64,000 nucleotides of DNA from CAJXVY01 sp965657575 (GTDB lineage Bacteria; Actinomycetota; Actinomycetes; Actinomycetales; Microbacteriaceae), in contig CBFHOK010000002.1 of the NCBI GenBank assembly GCA_965657575.1, forward strand, positions 79,742 to 143,741. Reading direction: 5' to 3'. This document shows, piece after piece, positions 51,680-61,141 of the stretch. Position 1 is the stretch's first letter, and the number at the start of each line of letters is the position of its first letter. A program made the position numbers and the translations under genes. Below the pieces are notes generated by a model. The model did no database searches, was not told where the DNA came from, and saw nothing but the letters and a program-made list of their open reading frames with translations.

Positions 51680-52743
51680 GCAAGCCTCCAGCCCAGTTGA
51701 TTTAGCTCGCTCACGAGCTTTTCATAGCTCTCAGGCAAAACATCTAATTCCGCTAAGCCTATCTGAGCACCGGGTGAGTGTTCTAGTCGCAGGTCTTCGA
51801 TATTGACCTCAATTGAGCCGATTTCATTGAGCAATCTTGCCAATTCTCCCGGTTTGTCATCAACCATCACAACAACTGTTTGATAACCGCGGTTTTTCCC
51901 ACCGTGTTTTCCAGGAATTCGAGCAACTCCATCATTTCCCTGGGCCAGGAGTTGATAAACCCCTCTTAGCCCGCCTCCGCCTGCAAGCGATTCGATTTGC
52001 TCAGCAGCATCGTTCAACCTATCCGCCATTGAACGAACCAGTGGGGCAAGTGATTTTGAATTCTTGGAGATGATCTGCGTCCATAAATCAGCATTGCTAG
52101 CGGCAATTCGAGTCATGTCTCTTAGTCCCTGACCGCCAAGTTCGATATTTTGCTGTTGCTTATCCAGCAATTCGGATGCCAATACCGAGCTGACTAGCTG
52201 CGGTAGGTGAGAGGTTAGGGCAACCGCTCTGTCATGTTCTTCAAAATCCATCTCTACCGGTGTTGCCCCCAAAAGCCTCACCAGCTGTCTGATTTTGTCA
52301 AGACCATCAGAGTTACTGTCTTCAGAGCAAATGATCCAGGGTCTTGCAAAAAACAAATCAGCCTGGGCAGCTATCGCTCCTCCGCGCTCGCGACCAGCCA
52401 TAGGGTGAGAGCCGATGTAACGATCTGTATCCGTTGAAAGCTTCTTCAGCTCTTCCAGAACTGCACCCTTCACGCTGGCAACATCGGTCACAATCGCTTC
52501 AGGGTGTTGCCGAAGCTCTTCAGCTATTTGGCTTGCGGTTTTATCAGGTGGAAGACAAACAATGACCAAATCTGGCTCATTCTCAATTTGCTCACTGCCC
52601 GCGCCATACTCAATTGCCAGTCGCAGGTTTGTGGAAGAGGTGTCTTCTAACCAAACCGGAATCTGTTTTCTGCTCAGGCCAAGACCGATACTGGTGCCAA
52701 TTAGTCCAGCACCAACAATCTTGACGCCCGCTATTTCATTCAC
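51676..52743 (-). CDS. tyrA: prephenate dehydrogenase
   Basis: Oxidative decarboxylation of prephenate to 4-hydroxyphenylpyruvate in tyrosine synthesis. 355 residues: NAD-binding KIVGAGLIGTSIGLGLS, catalytic SHPMAGRERGG with the family histidine, then a helical dimer domain, and a C-terminal ACT-like domain (TVVVMVDDKPGELARLLNEI, about residues 285-350) that may bind tyrosine for feedback. The GTG start overlaps the aroH stop by four bases, so chorismate mutase and prephenate dehydrogenase are made together. Confidence 0.95.
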   Translation of the reverse strand: MNEIAGVKIVGAGLIGTSIGLGLSRKQIPVWLEDTSSTNLRLAIEYGAGSEQIENEPDLVIVCLPPDKTASQIAEELRQHPEAIVTDVASVKGAVLEELKKLSTDTDRYIGSHPMAGRERGGAIAAQADLFFARPWIICSEDSNSDGLDKIRQLVRLLGATPVEMDFEEHDRAVALTSHLPQLVSSVLASELLDKQQQNIELGGQGLRDMTRIAASNADLWTQIISKNSKSLAPLVRSMADRLNDAAEQIESLAGGGGLRGVYQLLAQGNDGVARIPGKHGGKNRGYQTVVVMVDDKPGELARLLNEIGSIEVNIEDLRLEHSPGAQIGLAELDVLPESYEKLVSELNQLGWRLA

Positions 52744-53102
52744 TGGGCGAGATCCAACCTCAATGCCTCGGCTCCGCGCAGGTAGATGTGTTTGATTTCA
52801 CTTCTGGGTTTGTCGATATCGCAGGTGAGCATCAGTCTGATAACTCTGGGCATTGAACCCTCAACATCCATCTCTATTCCACACATCAAAGGAACATCAC
52901 CCAGGCCAAGCTCCCTGGCGGCTAGCGCGGGGAATTCACTGTGGATGTCTTGGGTAGCTGAGAAATAAATCGAAACCAGCTGGGATGCGTCGATACCGTT
53001 ATCGTGCATAACTTTGGTTATTAGTTCTGCAGTTCTTCTAAGCAAGTGATCGCGTTCATCGCGATCCAGTTGCGTCGCTCCCCTGATTGCTCTGTATGCC
53101 AT
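52740..53102 (-). CDS. aroH: chorismate mutase, AroH type
   Basis: Converts chorismate to prephenate. 120 residues, the trimeric AroH fold: RAIRGATQLDRDERDHLL at the start, SIYFSATQDIHSEFPALAAR, DVPLMCGIEMDVEGSMPRVIR and HIYLRGAEALRLDL, with the catalytic arginine in the VIRLM segment. It is monofunctional and distinct from the AroQ type. AAGGATTAG precedes the ATG. The substrate comes from the shikimate pathway begun by AroG at 33 kb. Confidence 0.95.
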   Translation of the reverse strand: MAYRAIRGATQLDRDERDHLLRRTAELITKVMHDNGIDASQLVSIYFSATQDIHSEFPALAARELGLGDVPLMCGIEMDVEGSMPRVIRLMLTCDIDKPRSEIKHIYLRGAEALRLDLAQ

Positions 53103-53104
53103 AA

Positions 53105-53833
53105 CTAATCCTTTTTGGTGGTTGCCTCTATCAAGGCACTGACTTCCAGCTTACCCAGCTCTCTTGCATCACCCGGACGCAATGTGCCAAGTTTTACAGG
53201 TCCAAACTGCTGCCTGATCAGGTCTTTTACCGGGTGCCCGACCTCATCCAGCATTCTTCGAACAATTCTGTTTTTACCCGAGTGAATAGTTATTTCAACA
53301 AGGCTCATTTGGTTTCCTGAATCAATTAGCTTTGCCCTATCGGCACTAATTGCCCCATCCTCGAGTTCAATACCCGCCAATAGCTTGCTAATTGTTGCCT
53401 GCTGAACAGTTCCCTGCACCCTTGCGACATAAACCTTCGGCACCTCAAATGACGGGTGGGTTAGTTGGTTTGAAAGCTCCCCGTCGTTTGTCATCAAAAG
53501 CAATCCGCTGGTGTCAGCATCCAGTCTTCCAACATTGAATACTCGCTCGTATTCGCTAAAGAAATTACTAAGGTCCTGTCTTCCCTCATCATCTCTCATA
53601 GAAGAGATCACCCCCAGGGGTTTATTGAAAGCCAAATAAAGCTTGTCAGTGTCAACCTGGATTGGCTTTCCCCTAACTTCCAATTTGTCAACAGTTGGGT
53701 CAATCTTGGTGCCAAGTTCAGTCACCACGCTGCCGTTTACCTTCACAAGACCTTTGAGAATCAATTCCTCACTGGCTCTTCTGGAGGCAACCCCCGCATG
53801 GGCCATTGCTTTTTGTAATCTCATTTCAGTCAT
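53105..53833 (-). CDS. 23S rRNA pseudouridine synthase, RsuA/RluB family
   Basis: 242 residues: an S4 domain (MRLQKAMAHAGVASRRASEEL, about 4-60), then the catalytic domain with LAFNKPLGVISSMRDDEG, GRLDADTSGLLLMTNDG (active-site aspartate) and SGKNRIVRRMLDEVGHPV. It is the standard neighbour of scpA-scpB. The family targets 23S U2605-type or 16S sites; RluB is the usual name in this context. The first ATG overlaps the scpB stop by eight bases; a second in-frame ATG three codons later is possible. Confidence 0.93.
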   Translation of the reverse strand: MTEMRLQKAMAHAGVASRRASEELILKGLVKVNGSVVTELGTKIDPTVDKLEVRGKPIQVDTDKLYLAFNKPLGVISSMRDDEGRQDLSNFFSEYERVFNVGRLDADTSGLLLMTNDGELSNQLTHPSFEVPKVYVARVQGTVQQATISKLLAGIELEDGAISADRAKLIDSGNQMSLVEITIHSGKNRIVRRMLDEVGHPVKDLIRQQFGPVKLGTLRPGDARELGKLEVSALIEATTKKD

Positions 53834-54374
53834 CTAAGGAACCTGCATCCGGAAGCATCGGGGAGATTTTGGGCAATTCCGAAAGTGAATTGATTGCCAA
53901 AAGCTCCAATGTGTATTGGGTTGTTTCAAAAAGTGCTGCGCCTGTGTCAGGGTCTGTCTCACGGTGTTCAATCAATCCCCTAGATTGCAGTGTCTTTATT
54001 GCACTATCAACACTGACTCCCCTGATTTGAGCTATTTGGCCTCTAGAAACAGGTTGCCTGTAGGCGACAATCGCAAGTGTTTCTAAAGCCGCCTGAGATA
54101 ACTTGCTGGGAGCTTCACTGGAAAGGAGTTTTTCTAAACCCCAGTCGTGTTTCTGATTTATATAAACTCTCCAGCCTCCGCCAACCTCACGAATTTCATA
54201 ACCCCTGCCAATACCGTCTGCGTGGCTTTGAAGCTCCGCTGCTAGAGCTTCAATCTCAGACTGAACTTCAGCAATTGGGGCCTGCACCGCACCAGCAATA
54301 GTTACTGTTGCTAGCGGTGTTTCAGCGGCAATCAGAATTGCCTCGATAGCGGATCTAAGTTGCGGGTCACTCAT
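53826..54374 (-). CDS. scpB: segregation and condensation protein ScpB
   Basis: Winged-helix kite subunit of the SMC-ScpAB condensin. 182 residues from the ATG at 54374, which has CGGAG at good spacing and overlaps the scpA stop; a longer frame to 54413 is not supported. Two winged helices show LRSAIEAILIAAETPL, SKLSQAALETLAIVAYRQPVSRG and IRGVSVDSAIKTLQSRGLIEH. Confidence 0.94.
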   Translation of the reverse strand: MSDPQLRSAIEAILIAAETPLATVTIAGAVQAPIAEVQSEIEALAAELQSHADGIGRGYEIREVGGGWRVYINQKHDWGLEKLLSSEAPSKLSQAALETLAIVAYRQPVSRGQIAQIRGVSVDSAIKTLQSRGLIEHRETDPDTGAALFETTQYTLELLAINSLSELPKISPMLPDAGSLDD

Positions 54375-55143
54375 ACTCATCTCCGATCTGCTCGGAAATA
54401 GCTGGTATTTCAATTAGTTCAACAATCATTGATTGGCCATCTTCTTGACTCAGTTTCACAGCATTTTGCCTATAAAGCTCAAGCACTGCCAAAAAACTTG
54501 CAACAATCACGGGTTTCGGCTGGTCTATAACCAATTCCAGAAAACTCTTTGGACCATTTCTCAATCGCAGCGCTATGCGCTCTGCCTGATCTTTGACGCT
54601 GACCTTATCAGCGTGCAGGTGGTCAACCTTTGGGGCCGGGTCAAAGCTGAGTAGTTGCTCTGCCAGCTTTGCAAGCGACTGTGCGTCTGTGTTGAACCTG
54701 AGAGGTGGTTTTATGTCTTTGTATTTGCTCTCAAGGCTAGCCATTCTTTGAAATCTAGAGGACTCAGAGGCGAGCCTGTGTGAAAGCCAAGCGGAGGCCT
54801 CTTTGAATGCCTTGTATTGCAATAATCTTGCAAACAATAAATCCCTTGCTTCTAAAGCTCTAACATCCTCGGCATCGACTAGCTCTCCACTTGGCAAAAG
54901 ACTTGCAAGCTTGTAGTCAATCAACGTTGCCGCGACCACCAAAAACTCACTAGCCCGATCCAGGCCAAGCAGTTTTTCTACTCCTCGGACATAGATCAAA
55001 AACTCATCCGTCACCTTGGATAGCGAAATTTCAGTCACGTCTAGTTCATGTTTTGAAATTAGTGTGAGCAGAAGGTCAAACGGACCCTCGAAATTGTCTA
55101 GTTGTAATTGAAAATCACTTGAAGACTCAAGCTGCAAAGCCAC
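54367..55143 (-). CDS. scpA: segregation and condensation protein ScpA
   Basis: Kleisin subunit that bridges the SMC heads. 258 residues from the GTG at 55143: DNFEGPFDLLLTLISKHELDVTEISLSKV at the N-terminus binds the SMC neck, EFLVVAATLIDYKLASLLP follows, and the C-terminal winged helix (FLAVLELYRQNAVKLSQED) binds the SMC head. The start lies inside the end of parA, with GGAG about ten bases upstream; the exact start is uncertain by a few codons. smc itself is not in the window. Confidence 0.92.
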   Translation of the reverse strand: MALQLESSSDFQLQLDNFEGPFDLLLTLISKHELDVTEISLSKVTDEFLIYVRGVEKLLGLDRASEFLVVAATLIDYKLASLLPSGELVDAEDVRALEARDLLFARLLQYKAFKEASAWLSHRLASESSRFQRMASLESKYKDIKPPLRFNTDAQSLAKLAEQLLSFDPAPKVDHLHADKVSVKDQAERIALRLRNGPKSFLELVIDQPKPVIVASFLAVLELYRQNAVKLSQEDGQSMIVELIEIPAISEQIGDEYE

Positions 55144-55954
55144 GTGCAACCATCTCCCTTGCAACCCGACGGTAGCTCTCGGCTGCAGTTGAACTTGGGG
55201 CGTAAGAGGTTATTGGTTTTTTGGCAACCGTTGCATCTGGGAACTTCACGGTTCTTGAAATTGCAGTGTCAAAAACCTGTCCCTCGAAGGCCTCCTGCAG
55301 TCTTTCCAAAACCTCTTTTGAGTGAAGGGTTCTGGGGTCATACATAGTCGGCAAAATTCCATCAGTTTGCAAAGATGGGTTCAATCTTGAACGCACCTTG
55401 TCAATTGTCTGTATTAGTAGTGCAACTCCACGAAGAGCAAAATACTCGGTGGCCATTGGAATCATCACGCCGTGCGCTGCAACCAGAGCATTTACAGTCA
55501 GCAGACCAAGCGATGGTTGGCAATCAATAAAGACCAAATCGTAGTCATCCAAAACCGGCTTCAGGATATTTGCAAGAATGCTCTCACGACTCATCTCGCC
55601 CACTAAGTGCACCTCGGCAGCACTTAGGTCAATGTTTGCAGGGACTACATCCATATTCGGATGATCTGTGTTTTGGATGGCATCTTGAATTTTTAGTTTG
55701 CTATCCATCATCAGGTCATAAATGGTGGTTGCATCGTTTGCATTGACTCCAGTGGCAGCACTTAGCGCTCCCTGTGGGTCAAAATCAATTAGCAGAACCT
55801 TGCGTCCGTAGTCAGCCAAAGCGGCTGCGACGTTGATGGTTGTGGTTGTCTTTCCAACCCCACCTTTTTGATTGCACATCGCAATTACACGAGCGGGTCC
55901 GTGGGCGGATAATTCCTCCGGAACCGGAAACTGTTGAGAAGAAATATTTACCAA
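55127..55954 (-). CDS. ParA/Soj-family ATPase upstream of scpAB
   Basis: 275 residues. Deviant Walker A MCNQKGGVGKTTTTIN (about 26-41), switch I DFDPQGALSAATG, Walker B LVFIDCQPSLGLLT and the ParA-specific MATEYFALRGV. It is the most typical Soj-like protein of the three in the window, but no parB is adjacent; it lies between xerD and scpA as in other Actinobacteria (Rv1708 position). GGAGG precedes the TTG start. It may help chromosome organisation with ScpAB; this is inference from position. Confidence 0.9.
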   Translation of the reverse strand: MVNISSQQFPVPEELSAHGPARVIAMCNQKGGVGKTTTTINVAAALADYGRKVLLIDFDPQGALSAATGVNANDATTIYDLMMDSKLKIQDAIQNTDHPNMDVVPANIDLSAAEVHLVGEMSRESILANILKPVLDDYDLVFIDCQPSLGLLTVNALVAAHGVMIPMATEYFALRGVALLIQTIDKVRSRLNPSLQTDGILPTMYDPRTLHSKEVLERLQEAFEGQVFDTAISRTVKFPDATVAKKPITSYAPSSTAAESYRRVAREMVARGFAA

Positions 55955-55974
55955 TCGAACCTCCAGTGCATAGC

Positions 55975-56871
55975 CTACCCCTGAGAACGCGGATGGGCCT
56001 CGATATAAGCCCTCCTCAGCGAGTCAATTGTTATAAGCGTATATATCTGGGTGGTGGAAACACTTGAGTGACCCAGCAACTCTTGAACAACCCTGATATC
56101 AGCACCACCTTCCAATAGGTGAGTGGCAAACGAATGCCTGAGCGTATGCGGTGAAACATCCAGCTTTGCTAATTCACCGGCCTTGGAAATCAGCTGCCAT
56201 ATAGATTGTCTCGAAAGTCTTCCTCCGCGTTGATTAAGAAACAGTGCTGGCGTTGGTTTAGTTAGTAACCCTGGACGGACTCGGCTCAAATAGGAACTGA
56301 CTGCATTTTCGGCAAATGAGCCAATCGGAACCACGCGTTCTTTGTTGCCTTTTCCGCGCAATCTGAGTAATCCCGAATCGGTAAAGTCATCGACATCCAA
56401 ATCAACAATTTCACTGACTCTTGCCCCGCATGAATACATAAGCTCTAACACCGCCCTGTCTCGAAGCTGGATTAACGCTCCTGCCTCAGGCTCCAAAGAT
56501 CCTGATGCCTCCAAAAGTCTCTCCACATCACTGATTGAAATTGCCTTTGGTAGGCGAAGTCCAAGCTTGGGGCTTTTTACCAAGCTCGCAGGGTTCACCT
56601 CTGAATGGCCTTCTTCTAGGAGGTATTTATGAAACCCCCTAATTGATGCCAGAATTCTTGCAACTGATGCGTTTGCACGTCCAGCCGATTGCAACTTGGC
56701 CTGAAAGCTCAATATGTCAGCACTTGAAACTTTGGACAAATCTGTTTTGTTTGTTGTCAAGAGATACTGAAGGTACTCGCCTATGTCACGCCTGTATGCG
56801 GAGATGGTATTTGAGCTCAATCCGCGTTCAACAGCAAGTTGACGAAAGTATTTTTCGGCAAGTTGCTCCAA
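55975..56871 (-). CDS. xerD: site-specific tyrosine recombinase XerD
   Basis: Resolves chromosome dimers at dif with XerC. 298 residues. The N-terminal core-binding domain begins LAEKYFRQLAVERGLSSNT. Catalytic residues are visible: Arg in YSCGARVSEIVDL, His-x-x-Arg in SPHTLRHSFATHLLEGGAD, His in LGHSSVSTTQIYT with the nucleophilic Tyr. The housekeeping neighbourhood (pyrG upstream, parA-scpA downstream) argues for Xer rather than an integrase. The TTG start follows AAGGAG overlapping the pyrG stop. Confidence 0.93.
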   Translation of the reverse strand: MEQLAEKYFRQLAVERGLSSNTISAYRRDIGEYLQYLLTTNKTDLSKVSSADILSFQAKLQSAGRANASVARILASIRGFHKYLLEEGHSEVNPASLVKSPKLGLRLPKAISISDVERLLEASGSLEPEAGALIQLRDRAVLELMYSCGARVSEIVDLDVDDFTDSGLLRLRGKGNKERVVPIGSFAENAVSSYLSRVRPGLLTKPTPALFLNQRGGRLSRQSIWQLISKAGELAKLDVSPHTLRHSFATHLLEGGADIRVVQELLGHSSVSTTQIYTLITIDSLRRAYIEAHPRSQG

Positions 56872-56877
56872 GGCAAA

Positions 56878-58545
56878 CTACTCCTTCACTTCAAAAAGCA
56901 ACTGCTCCTGTTGCCTTTTGAGGCCTGCTTCAATCAGGCCTGCAAACAGTGGGTGGGCACGATCAGGTCTTGAACGGAACTCTGGATGAGCCTGAGTGGC
57001 AACAAAGTATGGATGCTGGTCTTTTGGAAGCTCCACATATTCAACCAAGTTTCCATCAGGGCTTGTCCCACTGAATACTAATCCCGCTTCCGAGATCTGA
57101 TCCCTGTAAGAATTATTCACTTCATAGCGGTGGCGGTGTCTTTCGCTGACCATTTCAGACTGGTAAACCTCGCTAACCAAAGAGCCTGGCTTCAGCTTGG
57201 CCTCAAACATGCCCAGTCGCATGGTGCCACCCATGTCTCCGCCCGCTAGAACATCTACCTGCTCGGCCATGGTTGCAATCACCGGGTTTGGGGTTTCGGG
57301 GTCAAACTCTGTAGAGCTTGCATTTTCCAAACCAGCAACATTTCTTGCATACTCAATCACCATGCACTGCAAACCAAGGCAAAGACCTAGAGTAGGAATT
57401 TGCTGTTCACGTGCATACCTAATTGCTCCAAGTTTTCCTTCAATTCCGCGAATTCCAAATCCGCCAGGGATGCAAATAGCATCCATGGATGACAACTTCT
57501 CTCGAGCACCCTCTAAGCTCTCGCAGTCATCACTTGCAACCCAGTGAATGTTTACCTTGGCACGATTAGCAAACCCACCGGCTCTGATTGCCTCAGTGAC
57601 ACTCAGATATGCATCAGGCAAATCTACATACTTACCAACTAGTGCAACATTTAGTTCGTGTTTGGGGTTGTGAACGGCATTCAAAACAGGTTGCCAGTGA
57701 CTCCAGTCGACCTCACCTGCGTCAAGCTCTAATTTGTTGATGATGTAGGAATCGAGACCCTCGTCGTGGATTACAACCGGTATGTCATAGATGCTTTTTG
57801 CATCTGCAGCATTGACAACCGCATCCGGATCAACATCGCTCATAAGAGCAATTTTGCTCTTGATTGAATCTGGCAATTCACGATCACTTCTACAAACAAT
57901 TGCATCTGGCTGAATACCGATTGAACGCAACATTGCAACCGAGTGCTGGGTTGGCTTTGTCTTCAGCTCACCACTTGGGCCAAGGTATGGAACCAAGCTC
58001 ACGTGAACAAAAAACACGTTATCTCGACCAACATCATGCCTAATTTGCCTGGCCGCTTCCAAAAACGGCTGCGATTCGATGTCTCCAACAGTGCCACCGA
58101 TTTCGGTAATGATTACATCTGGCTTTGGATCATCGTCGGCCTGTGCTCGCATGCGTCGCTTGATTTCATCAGTGATGTGTGGAATAACCTGCACCGTGTC
58201 TCCGAGGTAGCCGCCACTGCGCTCCCTGGAAATAACCTCTGAGTAAATCTGTCCGGTCGTAACGTTGGCCTTGGCGGAGAGGTTTATGTCCAAAAATCTC
58301 TCATAGTGACCGATATCCAAATCTGTTTCAGCACCATCGTCAGTGACAAAAACTTCTCCGTGCTGAAAAGGGTTCATCGTTCCTGGGTCAACGTTTAGGT
58401 AGGGGTCAAGTTTCTGCATAACTACCCGCAGGCCCCTTGCTCTCAAGAGATTTCCCAGAGATGCGGCTGTTAAGCCTTTACCCAAAGAGGAGGCGACACC
58501 GCCGGTTACGAAGATATGTGAGGGAATCCCAGAGCTTTCTGCCAT
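56878..58545 (-). CDS. pyrG: CTP synthase
   Basis: Converts UTP to CTP with glutamine and ATP. 555 residues: the synthetase domain (FVTGGVASSLGKGLTAASLG, KLDPYLNVDPGTMNPFQHGEV, EIGGTVGDIESQPF; about 1-270) and a class I glutamine amidotransferase domain with the nucleophile in GLCLGLQCM and the His/Glu pair in AHPEFRSRPDR. Filament-forming and feedback-regulated in other species. The ATG lacks a Shine-Dalgarno; TAGATT lies eight bases upstream, so it may be leaderless. Confidence 0.97.
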   Translation of the reverse strand: MAESSGIPSHIFVTGGVASSLGKGLTAASLGNLLRARGLRVVMQKLDPYLNVDPGTMNPFQHGEVFVTDDGAETDLDIGHYERFLDINLSAKANVTTGQIYSEVISRERSGGYLGDTVQVIPHITDEIKRRMRAQADDDPKPDVIITEIGGTVGDIESQPFLEAARQIRHDVGRDNVFFVHVSLVPYLGPSGELKTKPTQHSVAMLRSIGIQPDAIVCRSDRELPDSIKSKIALMSDVDPDAVVNAADAKSIYDIPVVIHDEGLDSYIINKLELDAGEVDWSHWQPVLNAVHNPKHELNVALVGKYVDLPDAYLSVTEAIRAGGFANRAKVNIHWVASDDCESLEGAREKLSSMDAICIPGGFGIRGIEGKLGAIRYAREQQIPTLGLCLGLQCMVIEYARNVAGLENASSTEFDPETPNPVIATMAEQVDVLAGGDMGGTMRLGMFEAKLKPGSLVSEVYQSEMVSERHRHRYEVNNSYRDQISEAGLVFSGTSPDGNLVEYVELPKDQHPYFVATQAHPEFRSRPDRAHPLFAGLIEAGLKRQQEQLLFEVKE

Positions 58546-58589
58546 GGAATTTCAATCTAGCACCTCAATCGCTCTCAATCCGCCGCGAC

Positions 58590-60263
58590 TCATGAATTTT
58601 TTGAAAGCTGCAGTAATTCTTTTGCATGAGTCAACGCGGACTCGCTCGAATCAAGACCCGAGAGCATTCTCGCAAGCTCGCTCTCTCGCAGGTTCTCTGA
58701 AACAGTTTGAACATCACTTTCGACAAATCCCTCGCCACTGTCTTTTTTGACCAGCAGGTGATTGTCTGCAAAAGCTGCAACTTGAGCTAGGTGGGTAACA
58801 ACAACCACCTGGCACTGTTCGCTGAGTCTTTTTAGCCGTCGTCCAATTTCGATTGCGCTCGATCCGCCAACACCGCTATCCACCTCGTCAAAGATCATCG
58901 TTGGTGTTGGTGACTTACCCGCCAGAACAACTTCTATTGCCAGCATGATGCGACTGAGCTCTCCCCCACTTGCAGCCTTTGAAATTGCCCTTGGTACTGC
59001 TCCCTGATAGCTCGATAGCAACATCGAGACTTTATCTGTACCAGAGGGTCCGAAATCAATCTGTTCCAGTTCAATAACCAACTTGCTGTTTGGCATTGCC
59101 AGGCTCTGAAGCTCGTGGTTGACCTCATCCGCTAAGTTCTTTGAAGCTAATTTTCTTTGATCGGTGAGCTTTTGTGCAGCAAAAGAAAGTTGTGACTCGA
59201 TCGCTGCCAGGTGCTGTTCCAGTTTTTCTAGCTGCTGATCACTGTCTTGCAAATCCAATAGCTCATTGGCCAACAAACTACTTCTTTCGATTAGCTCATG
59301 AATGGTCCCACCGAATTTTCTTTCCATCGAAATAAGTTTTGATTTGCGTTCATTCAATCGATTCAATTCGCCCGGCTCGGCATCCAGATTCGCCAGTTGT
59401 CCTGAAACCTCAACCGCCAACTCCGAGGTTAGGACTGCTAATTCATTTGCCCTTTGGGCGAGTAGATCAAGTGTTGAGTCTTTATTGGAAATACTCTCTA
59501 GATTTCTTCTTATTTGACCCAAAAGCTGTTCCAGATCAGGGGTTTCAGCAGATGATGAAATAAGAGAATGACTCTCTGCAAGTGCTGTTCTTATGACCTC
59601 AACATTTTCTAATCGATTCAATCTCTCGCTAATCGAATCCAGCTCGTTAGCCTCTGGCGCAAGCTGTTCCATTTCAGTTAGAAACTCTTGGATTTCCTCT
59701 ATTCGACGATCACGGTCTTTCGCTGACTGCTCTAATCTCTCTAACCTCGCTTTAGCGTCCAACCAAGATTGATAAATCTGCTGGTAGCTGTCCTTAGCAC
59801 TTTTGAGTCGCTCTCCACCAAAACTATCCAGAGCATCCCTCTGAGTGCTAGCTGAGCGAAGTCTTATCTGATCACTTTGACCGTGAATCACCACCAGGTT
59901 TTCTGATACTTCGCCCAGGCTGCCTGCTGGAACATTTGCTCCGCCAATAATTGCCCGAGATTTACCCTCTGCGCTGACAGTTCTTGTAATGACCAGATCA
60001 TCTTCATAATCGGCGCCCAGGTCATCCAGTTGCTCATGAACAGAGTCTGGCAAGTCCTCCCAGATTCCACTGACTCTGAGTTGCTTCTGTCCGTCTCGAA
60101 CTTTTGAGCTATCGGCTCTTGCCCCAAGCATGAGTTGCAAAGCCGTCAGTAGCATGGTTTTACCGGCACCGGTCTCGCCGGTAATCACATTCAATCCAGG
60201 GCTAAGTTGCAGTTCGGTTTGACTTATCACGCCCAAATTTGAAATCGAAATGGTTCGAATCAC
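58590..60263 (-). CDS. recN: DNA repair protein RecN
   Basis: SMC-like ATPase that helps repair double-strand breaks. 557 residues: Walker A TGETGAGKTMLLTALQL (about 30-46), a long coiled-coil centre rich in L, E, S and R (about 150-370), and the C-terminal ABC signature with SGGELSRIMLAIE and Walker B MIFDEVDSGVGG. It lies in the actinobacterial order tlyA-nadK-recN. The GTG start overlaps the nadK stop by four bases. No LexA-box is obvious, as expected for an internal operon gene. Confidence 0.95.
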   Translation of the reverse strand: MIRTISISNLGVISQTELQLSPGLNVITGETGAGKTMLLTALQLMLGARADSSKVRDGQKQLRVSGIWEDLPDSVHEQLDDLGADYEDDLVITRTVSAEGKSRAIIGGANVPAGSLGEVSENLVVIHGQSDQIRLRSASTQRDALDSFGGERLKSAKDSYQQIYQSWLDAKARLERLEQSAKDRDRRIEEIQEFLTEMEQLAPEANELDSISERLNRLENVEVIRTALAESHSLISSSAETPDLEQLLGQIRRNLESISNKDSTLDLLAQRANELAVLTSELAVEVSGQLANLDAEPGELNRLNERKSKLISMERKFGGTIHELIERSSLLANELLDLQDSDQQLEKLEQHLAAIESQLSFAAQKLTDQRKLASKNLADEVNHELQSLAMPNSKLVIELEQIDFGPSGTDKVSMLLSSYQGAVPRAISKAASGGELSRIMLAIEVVLAGKSPTPTMIFDEVDSGVGGSSAIEIGRRLKRLSEQCQVVVVTHLAQVAAFADNHLLVKKDSGEGFVESDVQTVSENLRESELARMLSGLDSSESALTHAKELLQLSKNS

Positions 60264-61141
60264 CTATCCGGACCCCTCCATCCAGCAACTGGAAGGTTGA
60301 ATTTTTTGACCAACCTGTCTGCAAAAGGCCTGTCTTCAAAAACTGCCAGCTCCACCGGAGTTGGTGATTTATAGACAACCACTCGACTTCCGGGGGTTAG
60401 TTCAAATGTTCTTCGTCCATCGCAGAAAATAACTCCGTGGCCGGTGTTTCTGTTCAACACCTCGACTGCCAGTCGACTGTTTCTATCGACTACCAACGGT
60501 CGAGAGAACAAAGCGTGAGCGCTGAGTGGGACTAAAAGTAATGCCTCAACATCAGGCCAAACAATCGGACCTCCAGCACTGAAGTTATAAGCGGTTGAAC
60601 CAGTTGGAGTACTAAACACAACTCCATCGCAACCAAAGCTACTAATCGGTCTGCTATCGACCTCGATGGCAACCTCCAGCATTCTCTCCCTAGAGGATTT
60701 CTCTAAGGCGACATCATTCAAAGCCCACGATGAGAAGACCTTTTCTTTTCCTTGCCACACCTCGACTTCAAGAGCCATTCGAGATGAGGTTGAGTAATCT
60801 TTGGAGGCAATCCGGGAGATGATTTCAGGCATATCTTCTATTTCACCCTCTGCCATAAAACCAACGTGGCCGAGGTTCAACCCAAGAATCGGAACCTTGT
60901 GCCCTCGCAGGCTTTCGGCTGCACGAAGAATTGTTCCGTCTCCGCCAAGGACAAGTGCCAATTCGATTTGCTGGTCTTTATAGACCTCCATCTCGGAACC
61001 GGTTTTGGTCATTTCAGAGAAATCTTCTTCTATAGAGATAGGCGTTAGCCCGTGTTCTCTCAAAAGATCCGCTGCGCGCCAAAAAGCGTCTATGGCAGCA
61101 TCGCGGGAGGCGTTGGTAACAAGCAAAATGTTTCTTGTCAT
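60260..61141 (-). CDS. nadK: NAD kinase
   Basis: Phosphorylates NAD to NADP. 293 residues: ALVLGGDGTILRAAE (GGDG motif, about 67-81), GLNLGHVGFMAE, and the conserved GVVFSTPTGSTAYNFSAGGPIV near residues 175-196. Starts with ATG directly after the tlyA stop, with AAGGGG upstream. It belongs to the TPR-HAD-tlyA-nadK-recN operon. Confidence 0.96.
   Translation of the reverse strand: MTRNILLVTNASRDAAIDAFWRAADLLREHGLTPISIEEDFSEMTKTGSEMEVYKDQQIELALVLGGDGTILRAAESLRGHKVPILGLNLGHVGFMAEGEIEDMPEIISRIASKDYSTSSRMALEVEVWQGKEKVFSSWALNDVALEKSSRERMLEVAIEVDSRPISSFGCDGVVFSTPTGSTAYNFSAGGPIVWPDVEALLLVPLSAHALFSRPLVVDRNSRLAVEVLNRNTGHGVIFCDGRRTFELTPGSRVVVYKSPTPVELAVFEDRPFADRLVKKFNLPVAGWRGPDR

Noticed and set aside
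55975..56871. Tyrosine recombinase considered as a mobile-element integrase
   Set aside because: It has the Xer length and motifs, lies among conserved housekeeping genes, and there is no attachment-site repeat or cargo.
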